64,000 nt of DNA from Craspedostauros australis (GCA_026770025.1 JAMXDE010000014.1:1488001-1552000); one strand, 5' to 3'. Shown: positions 32,597 to 42,344, numbered from the stretch's first letter. A program made the numbers and translations. The notes: generated by a model from the sequence alone, not told the origin.

Positions 32597-33517
32597 ATGT
32601 TTCGCTCCCTCCCGCGCTGTTGCAAAACAGCACAGCAATTCGCCATGAGCCTCCCAACCGAACCGCACGAACTCACATACTTTGGCTTCTACGGGGGCCA
32701 TGCTGAGCCAATCTGCATCGCCTTCAAGGCCATCGGGTTGGATTTCAAGGATGTCCGTCTCACGCAAGAGGACTACAGCACCAAGAAGAAGGCAGGCTTG
32801 TACCCCACAGGAATCCCAATCTTGAAGGTTGGCAACACCGAATACACCCAATCGATGGCCATCTTGCGCTATGCTGGCAAGCTTGCACAATCGGCCGACG
32901 GAGCTGCGCCTAAGCTGTACCCCCAATGACGTCAAGCTCTGTCTGAGCATCGATCAGGCCTTGGACTTTGCTCAAGACCTGTGGTCTACCTTTCCCAGAG
33001 ACAAGGAAGAGGACGCAAAGAAGAAGAACCAACCCGAGTACATGGCTGGAAAGGGAAAGGTCTTCTTCGGGAAGCTGGATGAGATCTTGAAGCAGACCGA
33101 TGGCCCCTTCATCGGTGGAAATGATCTGTCCATCGCCGATCTCAGCATTGCGCTTGCAACTGTCAGGGCATACGAAACTGGCTTCTTTGACTACATTCCC
33201 AGGGTAAGTGGACATGCTGCCAATACGCAAACCAAGAAAATGAATGGGCTGTCTCCTCAGATAACAACAAGCCTCACCCATTTCATTGCTGCATTCCTTC
33301 TAGCACCTTTTGGTTTGACATGCGATGATGGTTTCTTCTGGTGCTATCCATCGCAATTGGATGGGCATGCCTATCATCCCCTGCACAATGCGACATGATA
33401 TAGCACACTACAATGCTGCAGACGTGGGTCCAAGACAACTTTCCAGCTCTCTCGGCTTTGCTCAAGGCTGTTGAAGCACACCCAATCGTGACCAAGTACT
33501 ACAAGGGCATCGCATGA
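32597..33517 (+). CDS. Glutathione S-transferase, frame broken by one extra C
   Basis: Exon 1 runs 32597-33203 and exon 2 33422-33517 (GTAAGT...CTGCAG, phase 0). The N-terminal thioredoxin-like domain begins LTYFGFYGGHAEPI and has the GSH-binding YTQSMAILRYAGK segment (sigma-type QS-AI-RY-A). The C-terminal helical domain has GKLDEILKQ, GPFIGGNDLSIADLSIA and ends VTKYYKGIA. Between KLYP and NDVKL the frame changes: a run of five C at 32920-32924 leads into TGA at 32927-32929. With four C the reading continues normally, as KLYPNDVKL. This could be a sequencing or assembly error, a recent null allele, or less likely a programmed shift. A second start is Met at 32645. Otherwise about 230 aa, normal for a cytosolic GST. 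Confidence 0.8.
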
Positions 33518-33880
33518 GTGAGTCACAATACACAGCCACGATGATTTGACGATGGCGAGTAGGCAGTGGTGTGGACACAAGCGAAGAGCATGGAAGTAGA
33601 GTAGGAATATTGCCCACCTTCCCACTATTCTTCTGTTTTGACGATATGCAGGGATGCAAGTATCGTACACTGCCTGTCGAAGATTTGCCTGCCCAACAAG
33701 TCTTAGGCTTGCCAGATGGGTTTCATTCGAAGCGTCGAACCACCTCCTGTCCACATCAGTACTCAAGTATGCTGCGTCACTCTATCCGCTTCTTGTCTCA
33801 AGCCACCTTCTTGATCCATCGTTCGTGGCACGAATGATACTCAACGAACCTGCTCTTCCTCACTTCTTCACTCACTTGAG
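33518..33880. other. Intergenic between GST and retrotransposon
   Basis: 363 bases of 3' flank. No gene is recognised. Confidence 0.5.
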
Positions 33881-33899
33881 TAGCGCAGAGTCTAGCTCA
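33881..33899 (+). repeat. Left target-site duplication (19 bp)
   Basis: TAGCGCAGAGTCTAGCTCA is identical to 42401-42419. The bases outside differ (G before this copy, A before the other; T after this copy, C after the other), so the duplication is exactly 19 bp. Confidence 0.95.
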
Positions 33900-33912
33900 T
33901 ATATATATATAA
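33900..33912 (-). repeat. (TA)n 3' tail of the retrotransposon
   Basis: About six TA units sit between the 3' UTR and the target duplication, in place of poly(A). Confidence 0.8.
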
Positions 33913-33943
33913 CTCATGGATTAAACTACTTATGCTGCAGTTT

Positions 33944-33956
33944 GCGCCGTAGGCGC
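33944..33956 (-). other. Possible 3' UTR stem-loop of the retrotransposon
   Basis: GCGCC-GTA-GGCGC (5-bp perfect arms, 3-nt loop) lies about 40 bases from the element's 3' end. Some LINEs use a 3' stem-loop for recognition by their own RT. The stem is short, so this is only suggestive. Confidence 0.4.
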
Positions 33957-34156
33957 TTTATTGCCGCCCGCTTTAATCTCGTGTTGGGCACGAGGCAGCA
34001 CGGCATGATCGGTTCAATATGTATATGCGCTAACTGGTTTCCAGGTCACCACTCAGGATCCTCCCTGTCATCCCCGCATCTGATGTTCGTGTATGTCTTC
34101 ATGTATGGGTCCATGCTCGTCGTCTGTGTGGGCACAGCACTCCTGCTTTCGGTACG

Positions 34157-35104
34157 CTATCTCCAGCATCGCAGCCAACGCTGCACTTCATCCGGCGCGT
34201 GGCTCGCTGGTATCCCTCGCACCCTTTGCACTTGCCCTATCCAGACGGCGACTGTCCCTATGTCGGTGGCGTGTTCACCCTCCATCTGTAGTCGTTCCCA
34301 CGCAGCGCCTCCGCTCTCTCGCGTAAGTTCGGCCTCCTGTAGCCTCCCGGCGTACTCTCTCACCGCTTGCCGCAGCTCTGCTTCTGGTCCGTCCTCGCCG
34401 TCGTGCATGGCTCGGTTTCGCTGGTGCCAGTGCTCCCACGCTATCTTCCAGAGCTTTCTCACTACCTGCGCCGCCCACTTCTCGGCTGACCTCCGTTTCC
34501 CGATATCAATATAGAATCGCGCCTGTAGGTCCGTCCACGATTGGGCTATCACTCCTTTCAGAAGCTTGTCCCACCCAATGGCGTCTTGGCCGTCCATTAG
34601 TTCCGCTTCCAGCCTGTTCGCCCGTATGCGGCCCACCGGCCCCAGAGCTCTGGACGCCTGCTTCACGTTGCTCACCAACACTTTCGTGATCGCCGGATGG
34701 GTATGGGCCCGCCGCAGCGTCCTCCGAAGCCGGTGGCGTTGTTTCTTCCACAGCTCTTGCGCTTCCACGGCAGGGCACACCCATAGGTGCTCGTGTGTTT
34801 CCTTCTCTCCACACCGAGGACACGCATCCATCCGTCTTTCTTTCCACTGAACCATTCGCGTTCCGACGGCTGCTTCACGCAACACTAGCTTCATCGTAAG
34901 AACTCGTTGCGTATCGGAAAGCCCAACTGCTGCTCGTCGCATGGCTTGTGTATCGGCCAGCCCTTGCCCATCGTCTTCCAGTCCTCTTGCCTGCCTCACT
35001 TGTACCATGTCCGCCTCGACTTCTCCGCCGACGAGACTCTCGTAGGTAATCCTTGACCTCTTGACTCCGTGTTTCCACACGCTCCACGTGGTTGCCCCCG
35101 TGCA
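34157..35104 (-). CDS. C-terminal zinc-knuckle segment of retrotransposon RT, after amber codon
   Basis: This frame continues the RT-RNase H frame directly after TAG 35107-35105 with no ATG at its head, so it is the same polyprotein cut by one stop. It contains the CPRCGEKETHEHLWVC motif (C-x2-C-x7-H-x4-C), typical of the region C-terminal of LINE reverse transcriptases, in a helical, Arg/Gln-rich chain of about 315 residues. It would be made only by stop readthrough or in other copies lacking the stop. The base context after TAG (TGC ACG) is not a known strong readthrough signal, so a point mutation in this copy is the simpler view. Confidence 0.75.
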   Translation of the reverse strand, partial: CTGATTWSVWKHGVKRSRITYESLVGGEVEADMVQVRQARGLEDDGQGLADTQAMRRAAVGLSDTQRVLTMKLVLREAAVGTRMVQWKERRMDACPRCGEKETHEHLWVCPAVEAQELWKKQRHRLRRTLRRAHTHPAITKVLVSNVKQASRALGPVGRIRANRLEAELMDGQDAIGWDKLLKGVIAQSWTDLQARFYIDIGKRRSAEKWAAQVVRKLWKIAWEHWHQRNRAMHDGEDGPEAELRQAVREYAGRLQEAELTRESGGAAWERLQMEGEHATDIGTVAVWIGQVQRVRGIPASHAPDEVQRWLRCWR

Positions 35105-38100
35105 CTAATGATGTCGCCACCCCTCAGTACTTTCCAGGAGATTCCACCTCTGCTCAGCCAGCTTGTCTGTGATCACATTCATGCGCTCCCACTCATCAAG
35201 TTCGTGTAGCTGCTTCCTCTCGTCCTGGTGGCCTTTGACATGCTGCCCGGTGACTCGAGTCTTCAGCTGTCGTCGCAACCTCATGGTGGCTATCATCATG
35301 TCGTAGTCTGGGATCGACGGATCAGGGTCGTGTTCCCACTCCAGCGCCTTGAGTGCCTGGAGATTGTCACAGCTCCACCTGAGACATCCATCAGACATGC
35401 CGTATCGTCGCTCCATCTCTCTCACTGCGAGCAGCGCACTGTATATCCCTGCAAGTTCAGCTCTCTGTGATGACATCGGGCCTTCACACCGGGGCGCCTC
35501 CAGTGTTCCGAAGGCCACCATTTCAAGCGACCCGTCTGTCGCCATCACCCATGCTGCTGTACCTTTGCCGTGCTTAACAGAACCGTCGCTGCCTCCCACA
35601 GCTGTCCTGTCCTTGATGCCCACCGCCATGTCCTGCCAGTCGGTCTCGCACCGGATGTGTCGTATCGCCCACGCTTCCGCGTCCTCCAGCTCCCTCCACG
35701 CATCTGCCATAGCCGTACTCTCTCTTACCATCGGTGCTGCCGCCCACTCTCCTGTCGTCACCAGCCGGAAGCCGTCGCCTTGCGGATATCCGTCTGCCGG
35801 CACACCGGCACCGTTGCCCACTGCGCCCGGGATCCTCCGGAACATCCTGCGGCGCGACCGCATTGGAACCTCCTGCCACACTGTCCACTCGTCCTCCCTG
35901 ACTTGCAACCTTCCAGACTCCTCGTCCCATCTCACCGGCGCAGCGTCGTCGTGTCGCCGCCATCCTCCTAGCCGGTACTGCTCTAGTAGGCCCCCATCCC
36001 TCGTCGTCATCGATTTGAGCTTCGCTCTCCAGGTCGCCCAATAGGCTGCCTTCACTTTCCCTACTCTTGGAACCCGCACCGCGCAGAACCCCGCTAGCTT
36101 CCGCCCGTCTGCTGCTTCAGTGGTGAATCTCTTGCCATCCGCCGACACCAGGTCGGACATCCAGAACGCCTGGAGCGATCGCCGACATAGATTCATTTGC
36201 CGCATCTCTTCCGGATTGCAAGCTGCCTCGATAACTTCCATAATTGGGCCATCGCCCTGCCGTCTCGGACGGAGTATTGTGTTCTCCATGCTCACCTCCA
36301 GGTTCGCCGTCGCTGCTTCCTGAGCTACGCTCGCCCACCACGATTGTGGGACTATCTTGGACCATTTCTCCCCCGTTGCTTTGAACAGGTCGATGGTCCC
36401 CGCGCTTGCTGCAGCGGCTTGGTACGATACTCTCAGCATCTTTCCTGTCAGCGTGTCGCGATGCCAATGACGGAAAATAGTGGCCACATGCGCCGTCAGT
36501 TGCTGCCAATACAGGTGCTTGAGGCCCAGTCCTAGCAGTTCCGTTGGCCCGAAAACGATGGTTCTTGGCACGTTGCGCTGGACTCCTGCCGCTGGTAACG
36601 CCGCTTGGAGCACCGGGCGCATTACGTCTTCGCACTGTCGCTTCGTCATTGTGGTAGCCGGGAGCGGATACTCCAGAGTCTTCCAAATAGTGTGCTTCAG
36701 CGCTCGCCATGTCTCCCGCCGACTAAGCTGGCCCGCTCTCACATTACGTGCCCACTCCTTCCCTTTCCGTTGGAGATCTTCCACCGCGTGTTTCTGGTTA
36801 CCGTCTGGGCTCGCTACAATCCCTAACGTGCGCCGAGCTTCCGTGGCCTCCAGCCGCTCGATATCTGTACGCTCTTCGCTGTCCGGCTTCGTGAGCCGTA
36901 TCTCCCCGGGCGTGGCTTCCTTTTTCCGATACTCCCACTTGTCGTTTCGCCAGTCGAACGATATGAGATACCAGTGGCTTTTGGCCGGTTCTATGACGCC
37001 TCCTGTAGCTTTGAGCAAGCCGTTCCAGGTTTCCGCCACCGCTTGGGACTCCTCGACCATACGCTCGTCTTCCGTGGTCCGGAATGTATGAATCAGATCT
37101 GTATCGTCGACGAAGGTGAAGCATACGAACTCCACCGTTTCGCCTGTCATGCAACCTGTGTGCTTAAAGCCGTGCGCTCGTTGCCGCATCACCTCGATGA
37201 TTGGCGAGCTCACCACCACCCAGCATGCTGGAGCTGCTCCGTGTCCCTGTGTGACTCCTTGAAAGGGGGCTTCCTTGCTTCCTTTGTATGTCGCTTTGGA
37301 TGGCCCGAGCATCGTCTGAATCCTGTGCTTCATTCCTTCCACGTTGCGTATCACTGCCTGTATCTGCGTCCATGGCACACCCATCGCTCTCAGGCTTGCC
37401 GCTAGGATCGGATGGGCAATCCTATCGTAGCACCCTTTCGCGTCGTTAGCACAGATGATGCCTGGTGTGGCGTGTATGCGCATGACGTCGTTCGAAAGTC
37501 GGTTGTTCAGGCTCACCTCTTGCGACCTGTGACGCTTCCGACTGCCGTATTGTTCTGGAGCTATGAGACCGTGCGCCTCAGCATGCTTCATTATCCGGGC
37601 CCCCAGCATCTTGTGATTCATGTTCATGTCGGCCTCAAGCAGGCTGATCGTTCGGAATTTCTCCACGTTGATGTTCCCTTCCTGCTTTGCCAGCTGCACG
37701 TCTGTGCACTGTGCCCACCTTTTGAGGTTGTAGCCTGTTCGGAACGAGATGCTTCGCATGGATGTGTCTATCTTCCGGAGATCAGGTTCGTAGTTCTGTG
37801 CTTTCCAAAGTCCAAAGTGGAGGCCGGATGGCCCTGACGTAATGCACTCGCGTGCCTTCTTCCACCGCGCTGCGTGTTCAATTTCGCCAACCCTGCACAT
37901 CTGTTCCGCCCACTGTGGACCTTGTCTCTGGTTCAGGCATTGAAGCAGCCAGTTTGTGTATTCATCTGGTCCTCGCGCTGATGTGGTGAGGTGCTCGAGC
38001 CACTCGCCGTGGCCTTTCCACATACTCTCTGGCAGACCGTATTGGAACACTGGGGCAGCCAGGGCTTTGTGGTATTTCTTGCCATTCTCTGCACAAAAGC

Positions 38101-38407
38101 ACTTTGCTATCTGCTCAGGCTCTGTCCACGTTCTTCGCTCAGCCCCTTGTATTGCCCCCGTCACCATGCCGACTCCTGCTCCTCTTGACTTTCCGGTTGC
38201 CCACTGTATCTTCCTCCAGGCCGCTTTCGTTTCCTCGCGCTTCTGTATCTGTTTCCGATGTTGACTCTCCACCGTCTTCCCCGATGCTGTCTGCTGCTGA
38301 ACTTCCTCCTCCAGAAAACTCCTTCGGTACCAAATAGCGTCCCCTTTCACCTGTTTCCATTTTGTCCACGCCTGCTGTCGCTTCTGCTCGATCTCTCGCA
38401 GCGTCAT
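35105..38407 (-). CDS. Retrotransposon reverse transcriptase-RNase H protein
   Basis: 1,100 aa from ATG 38407, which overlaps the stop of the endonuclease frame by four bases (ATGA). RT motifs in order: GPSGLHFGLWKA, FRTISLLEADMN, PEQYGSRKRHRS, ICANDAKGCYDRI (first catalytic Asp), GVTQGHGAAPACW and FVDDTDLI (catalytic DD). A thumb/connection region follows, then an RNase H domain with GGSDGSV (Asp), SQRAELAGIY (Glu), WSCDNLQAL (Asp), GQHVKGHQDE (His) and VITDKLA (Asp). All catalytic residues are present. It copies the element RNA at the nicked target and removes the template strand. The frame stops at TAG 35105-35107, and the zinc-knuckle tail lies in the same frame beyond it. An N-terminal Lys/Gln-rich helical stretch replaces the usual endonuclease fusion. 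Confidence 0.92.
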   Translation of the reverse strand: MTLREIEQKRQQAWTKWKQVKGDAIWYRRSFLEEEVQQQTASGKTVESQHRKQIQKREETKAAWRKIQWATGKSRGAGVGMVTGAIQGAERRTWTEPEQIAKCFCAENGKKYHKALAAPVFQYGLPESMWKGHGEWLEHLTTSARGPDEYTNWLLQCLNQRQGPQWAEQMCRVGEIEHAARWKKARECITSGPSGLHFGLWKAQNYEPDLRKIDTSMRSISFRTGYNLKRWAQCTDVQLAKQEGNINVEKFRTISLLEADMNMNHKMLGARIMKHAEAHGLIAPEQYGSRKRHRSQEVSLNNRLSNDVMRIHATPGIICANDAKGCYDRIAHPILAASLRAMGVPWTQIQAVIRNVEGMKHRIQTMLGPSKATYKGSKEAPFQGVTQGHGAAPACWVVVSSPIIEVMRQRAHGFKHTGCMTGETVEFVCFTFVDDTDLIHTFRTTEDERMVEESQAVAETWNGLLKATGGVIEPAKSHWYLISFDWRNDKWEYRKKEATPGEIRLTKPDSEERTDIERLEATEARRTLGIVASPDGNQKHAVEDLQRKGKEWARNVRAGQLSRRETWRALKHTIWKTLEYPLPATTMTKRQCEDVMRPVLQAALPAAGVQRNVPRTIVFGPTELLGLGLKHLYWQQLTAHVATIFRHWHRDTLTGKMLRVSYQAAAASAGTIDLFKATGEKWSKIVPQSWWASVAQEAATANLEVSMENTILRPRRQGDGPIMEVIEAACNPEEMRQMNLCRRSLQAFWMSDLVSADGKRFTTEAADGRKLAGFCAVRVPRVGKVKAAYWATWRAKLKSMTTRDGGLLEQYRLGGWRRHDDAAPVRWDEESGRLQVREDEWTVWQEVPMRSRRRMFRRIPGAVGNGAGVPADGYPQGDGFRLVTTGEWAAAPMVRESTAMADAWRELEDAEAWAIRHIRCETDWQDMAVGIKDRTAVGGSDGSVKHGKGTAAWVMATDGSLEMVAFGTLEAPRCEGPMSSQRAELAGIYSALLAVREMERRYGMSDGCLRWSCDNLQALKALEWEHDPDPSIPDYDMMIATMRLRRQLKTRVTGQHVKGHQDERKQLHELDEWERMNVITDKLAEQRWNLLESTEGWRHH

Positions 38408-39753
38408 GTACCTGGTATTGACGTCCAGCTTTGCTTCTTCTTCAGCCTGTCCAAATGTCTGGACTTGACGACTTTCCCTTTTCTTCTCTTTGCTGCGGCG
38501 TCCCAGAATTGTTTCGCTTTTCGCGCCTTGTCCACTTGTGGGCTGAACGGTACTTTTCCAACCCTCACTTTCCGGCAGTTGCGCTCCGCTTTGGACATGA
38601 TCGCTGTCCTTGCCCTGTCGATGGCTTCGAATTCTGTTCGTTGGGCTTCATTCATGCTGTCTCCGACCTCTCTCTCTAGTGCATGCACTCGTTCGTCGAT
38701 GCCCTGTTGTTTCATTTGTCTTCTGATGTCGTCTGTGTATTTCTTCACGGATTGCTTCAGTCCTAGTCTCAGTCGGCGTCCTGTGAATTTGACATCTCTT
38801 TGTTTCCTTCTCCCGAATACCCTCTCCTCCCTGACGTCCGTCCACACAGTTCTGTGATCCCATTCATGGAAGTCCGTCATGCCTGCTCGTTCCGTCTTGA
38901 GCGACGCCGTCCCCCACAGTCCGTCGATGACCCTGCCCGAATTCCCAGACCGATGCGTGTCCACTGGTTGATCCTTGTGGCTCGACAGCACCAGCTCGTT
39001 GAGTTCCTCTTCTTCCATCATTTTTGCAAACTCCGATCCCTGCACAGTCATGTTGATGTCTCCTCCGACGACTAGCTCTTCGCCTCTCCCGCGCCATTCT
39101 ATGATTCGCCTCCGGAGGTCCGTCATCAGCTGCTGGATGGGGTCCTTGTTGGCAGCCTCATCGTCTTGGCTTGCGGCCGCTAGTTGTTGCACGTACACCG
39201 ACCTGGGCCCGTTGTTGCTTTTTATGGGCACGTAGACGCTCACCACTCGTACTTTGATGCCGTCTTTCCCTTGCAGGAGAATGCTCGCCCATCTCCCAAG
39301 GTTGTCGCTGTCTTTTTCCAGTACCCTGCTTGCTGTGTGCCCTGTTATCACAACTGCCGTCCCTCCCCACTGGACCATCCCTCCAATCGTTTCCGTCTTG
39401 TTCCATGCTCGTGCCTCTTTTGCTTTGCTGAACTGGTGTTGCACTCGTGCTTGCCAGCCGTTACGAGCTCCTGTTTTGTCCCAGTTGATCCCTACTTCCG
39501 TCAGCAGGCATACGTCTATCTGGTTTTGCTTGATCCATTGCCACAGTTCTTGTTGTTTGTGTGACATTGGGTCCTTCGGAAGCCTTCCAACGTTGAGTGT
39601 CGCTATCCGAATCGTGTGTTCTCCTTTCCTCCTTTCGTCCTCCCCCCACCTTTGACTTGCTCGTTGCACATCCGTCCCAACAGCCGTCCTCATTCCTTGC
39701 CGCTCGGTTCGTTCCGGGTTTGGCTGCCCCGGAGCTACCTTGCCCCTTATCAT
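38404..39753 (-). CDS. Retrotransposon apurinic-type endonuclease in its own ORF
   Basis: 449 aa from ATG 39753, whose A-T-G overlaps the TGA of ORF1 (ATGA). Residues about 45-290 form an exonuclease-endonuclease-phosphatase domain: RIATLNVGRL (Asn), DVCLLTEVGINWD (catalytic Glu), a WGGTAVVI and RVVSVYVPI core, GGDINMTVQG (Asp-Asn) and EWDHRTVWTDV (Asp-His). Such enzymes nick the target DNA to prime reverse transcription. The C-terminal 150 residues are Lys/Arg-rich and probably helical, ending at TGA 38406-38404, which overlaps the RT start. In most LINEs this domain is the N-terminus of the RT protein; here it is a separate frame. Confidence 0.9.
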   Translation of the reverse strand: MIRGKVAPGQPNPERTERQGMRTAVGTDVQRASQRWGEDERRKGEHTIRIATLNVGRLPKDPMSHKQQELWQWIKQNQIDVCLLTEVGINWDKTGARNGWQARVQHQFSKAKEARAWNKTETIGGMVQWGGTAVVITGHTASRVLEKDSDNLGRWASILLQGKDGIKVRVVSVYVPIKSNNGPRSVYVQQLAAASQDDEAANKDPIQQLMTDLRRRIIEWRGRGEELVVGGDINMTVQGSEFAKMMEEEELNELVLSSHKDQPVDTHRSGNSGRVIDGLWGTASLKTERAGMTDFHEWDHRTVWTDVREERVFGRRKQRDVKFTGRRLRLGLKQSVKKYTDDIRRQMKQQGIDERVHALEREVGDSMNEAQRTEFEAIDRARTAIMSKAERNCRKVRVGKVPFSPQVDKARKAKQFWDAAAKRRKGKVVKSRHLDRLKKKQSWTSIPGT

Positions 39754-42344
39754 TCTTGCATGTCGGTTTCCCCTTCTCCTCCTGGTTCTTTCGCCCTCTT
39801 CCTGTCTAGTGCCGCCTGTATCTTTGCGATGCGCTTGACGAGAGCGTCTTCCGATTGGTTCTCCAGGGTGTTGGTGGCAACGCTGTCAAATGCCGACAAC
39901 TCCGAGATTCCTGTGTTGACGGACATCTCAGATCCTGCGGACTCACTCGCCTCCGACGCCGTGTCGTCGGTCTTGCGCCGCTTCATGGACGACTTGATCG
40001 GTTGGTCGAGTGCCGTTCCTTTTCGGCTGGTTCTGTTGGTGAACGAAAACGCACTTTTGTCATCCAGTGCGATGGGCCTGTACAGTGTTCCTTCCATCAT
40101 GTCGAGTCCTTCCAGCACGATGTTGGGAAATTCGTCTGCCACCATTAGCATGGACTCCACTTGGGGCACCTTGTACTTTCCTGTTGCTTCATCGTACTGC
40201 ACTTGGTTGGCTTCCACTTGCTCTGCGAGTGTGAACCACCGCGCTGTGGACTGCCCGATCTCCCGCCTGCATCTCGCTGCCAAGGTGTTGACGATTACCT
40301 CTGCATGTTGCAGGTGTTCCGGGAAGACGTACGCATACGCCACGTCTGTCTCACCGTTCCATGGGACTTCTTGTTTGTCCACGTGGATGAAGACTGGTCT
40401 CTTCGTGACTGGGTGTACCTGGTTCGCCAGATAAGTTCGCAGCGTCTTGCACGGATGTTCCGTGTCCGGCTCGTCGAGCTCCTCCACTCCCCTGATCCGC
40501 ACTTCCTGCATCATGTCCAAGACAGCCTCGTGTTTGCCTTTCAGTCTCTTGGTTGCGAGCACTCCATCTGGTCCGAGTGTCATTGCCAGCGGATTCGGAA
40601 CAAATCTGTTTCGGAGCCCTCCGGGTCCCACTTTGAGCATGTCATTGAACATCACACACAGTGCCTTCGTGATAGGAACGTGATACCTGATGTCGGCCTC
40701 CAGTCTCAGGGCTTGCCATGGTTGCACTTTGAAGCTTTTGCCTGCTGCTTTGTGCGCGTCACGCCTCTCCTGGCTCACGAGTCCGTCAGCTCGGATCCTT
40801 CCTCCCACTTCTCCCTTCATTCCATTGGCTTTCAGTCTTTTGTTGATGATGTCGCAGATGGCTTGAGCGTTGGCGAAGTTGCTGGTGTATGTGAGCATAC
40901 CGATCTGTTTGGTGTACTCAGCCTCGTCCAGCGGGCGCTTGTAGAGCGTTTGCCCTGATGACTGGTAGTAGAAGTTCATCTGCGACCCCATTTTGGACAC
41001 GATGTCTCGCGGGTCGCACGTCATGGCTATGCGGACCTGAGCGGTCACTGTCCTGCCGTTGGCTGTCATCCTCATCCTGCTCGTGTACACCATGAGCTCT
41101 CGCTCTGTCTTTGGGAACTGTTTCTCGTTGCTGATGACTTCCTTTGTGTCTTTCTCCATCCATGCCATCAGGAAAATCGTGCTGTCATGTTCTTTCATGG
41201 CCTTGAGCCATCGTCTGAGGGCTTTCAGGTACCTCTTCAATGTGTGACTTCCTTGCTTGGTTGGCACGGTCAGATCGAATCGCTTGGCCACCATGCCTTC
41301 TCGCACTGTGTGTTTGGTGGTGCTTTCGACCGTGCTTGTGTCACTGTCGCTGTCGGCTTCCGCTGATTCGTCGCTGCTGGGTTCGTTGTCGTCTTTGCTG
41401 GAATCTTCATCTTTGTCATCCTCGCTTTCGCTGCTTGTGTTGTGTTGGAGCGCCTTTGCAAGCCTAGCCGTTTCTTTTTTGCGTGCGTCTGTGTTGTTGA
41501 TGGAGAATTTGATTTTTCGCTGTTTGAGTCTTTTCTTGCTCGTGACCACTTTTGACTGTGCGTGTTGGCTTGCCAGTTCTGCTGTTGCGGTGTCCTTGGG
41601 TGTCTCGGCTACTCCCATGACTACGTCCTCTCCTTGTGGCACCAGTACGACGTCCGGATACCTGGATCCCAGTGCATTCACTGCTGCCCTCCATGCGATC
41701 GTGATTTCTGTTTTGCGTAGAAGCCCTCCCGAATCAGGTATCATCATGTCTTTGAACACCACGTTGGGGTCTGTCGTGCTCAGGTCTGCTGCAAGCTGTT
41801 TGATTCGCTGTCTGCGTCCGTCTGCTTTTGGGACCTGTGCCACCCCGAATTTCTCCTTGCGTCCGTCAATCGCCATGCTGATGAACGCTTGGACGTCTTG
41901 GACTGGAATCACTTTGCCGGTCTGTGCTGCTGCCTTGCCTGTCCACTGTGTTCGTAGAGACATCATTCCTTTCACTAGGTTGTGTACGGACCTTCCTTCT
42001 TCTGCCAGGACTTCAGCGTACGCGAACGAGGCTGCCGCCTTGCGTATCTCTCCTGGTAGCGACTTCCACGTGCTCGTCGTCGTCTTTCGTGCTGTCGACA
42101 CTCCTTCTTCATTTTCTCCTTCCACGAGGGTCGGCATCTTGCCTGGTTTCTTGCCTCCAGTGCTCTCCGATGTCTGCTTGTTCTCCCTTGCCTGAGGTTC
42201 CTTGCTTCCGCCTATGCCGATGGCTGTCTTCTTCTGGTTTGTGATCACCTTGTTCAGTTTCGTCGCTGCTGTCTCCGTCGCCATCGTATCTTTTCTACGA
42301 GTGACACCCGTTGGCTTCACTACCGTGTCGGTGTTCTGGTTCAT
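39750..42344 (-). CDS. Retrotransposon ORF1 protein, function unknown
   Basis: 864 aa, first ATG 57 bases from the element's 5' end. The N-terminal 120 residues are basic and polar (Lys/Thr/Gly-rich). An acidic Ser/Asp/Glu tract lies at about 310-350, followed by a Lys-rich helical region (KRYLKALRRWLKAMKEH). The central and C-terminal parts look globular but match no family I recognise; no CCHC knuckle, RRM or coiled-coil trimer of the L1 type is evident. By position it should be the RNA-binding or particle-forming protein of the element. The stop overlaps the endonuclease start in ATGA. Confidence 0.8.
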   Translation of the reverse strand: MNQNTDTVVKPTGVTRRKDTMATETAATKLNKVITNQKKTAIGIGGSKEPQARENKQTSESTGGKKPGKMPTLVEGENEEGVSTARKTTTSTWKSLPGEIRKAAASFAYAEVLAEEGRSVHNLVKGMMSLRTQWTGKAAAQTGKVIPVQDVQAFISMAIDGRKEKFGVAQVPKADGRRQRIKQLAADLSTTDPNVVFKDMMIPDSGGLLRKTEITIAWRAAVNALGSRYPDVVLVPQGEDVVMGVAETPKDTATAELASQHAQSKVVTSKKRLKQRKIKFSINNTDARKKETARLAKALQHNTSSESEDDKDEDSSKDDNEPSSDESAEADSDSDTSTVESTTKHTVREGMVAKRFDLTVPTKQGSHTLKRYLKALRRWLKAMKEHDSTIFLMAWMEKDTKEVISNEKQFPKTERELMVYTSRMRMTANGRTVTAQVRIAMTCDPRDIVSKMGSQMNFYYQSSGQTLYKRPLDEAEYTKQIGMLTYTSNFANAQAICDIINKRLKANGMKGEVGGRIRADGLVSQERRDAHKAAGKSFKVQPWQALRLEADIRYHVPITKALCVMFNDMLKVGPGGLRNRFVPNPLAMTLGPDGVLATKRLKGKHEAVLDMMQEVRIRGVEELDEPDTEHPCKTLRTYLANQVHPVTKRPVFIHVDKQEVPWNGETDVAYAYVFPEHLQHAEVIVNTLAARCRREIGQSTARWFTLAEQVEANQVQYDEATGKYKVPQVESMLMVADEFPNIVLEGLDMMEGTLYRPIALDDKSAFSFTNRTSRKGTALDQPIKSSMKRRKTDDTASEASESAGSEMSVNTGISELSAFDSVATNTLENQSEDALVKRIAKIQAALDRKRAKEPGGEGETDMQE

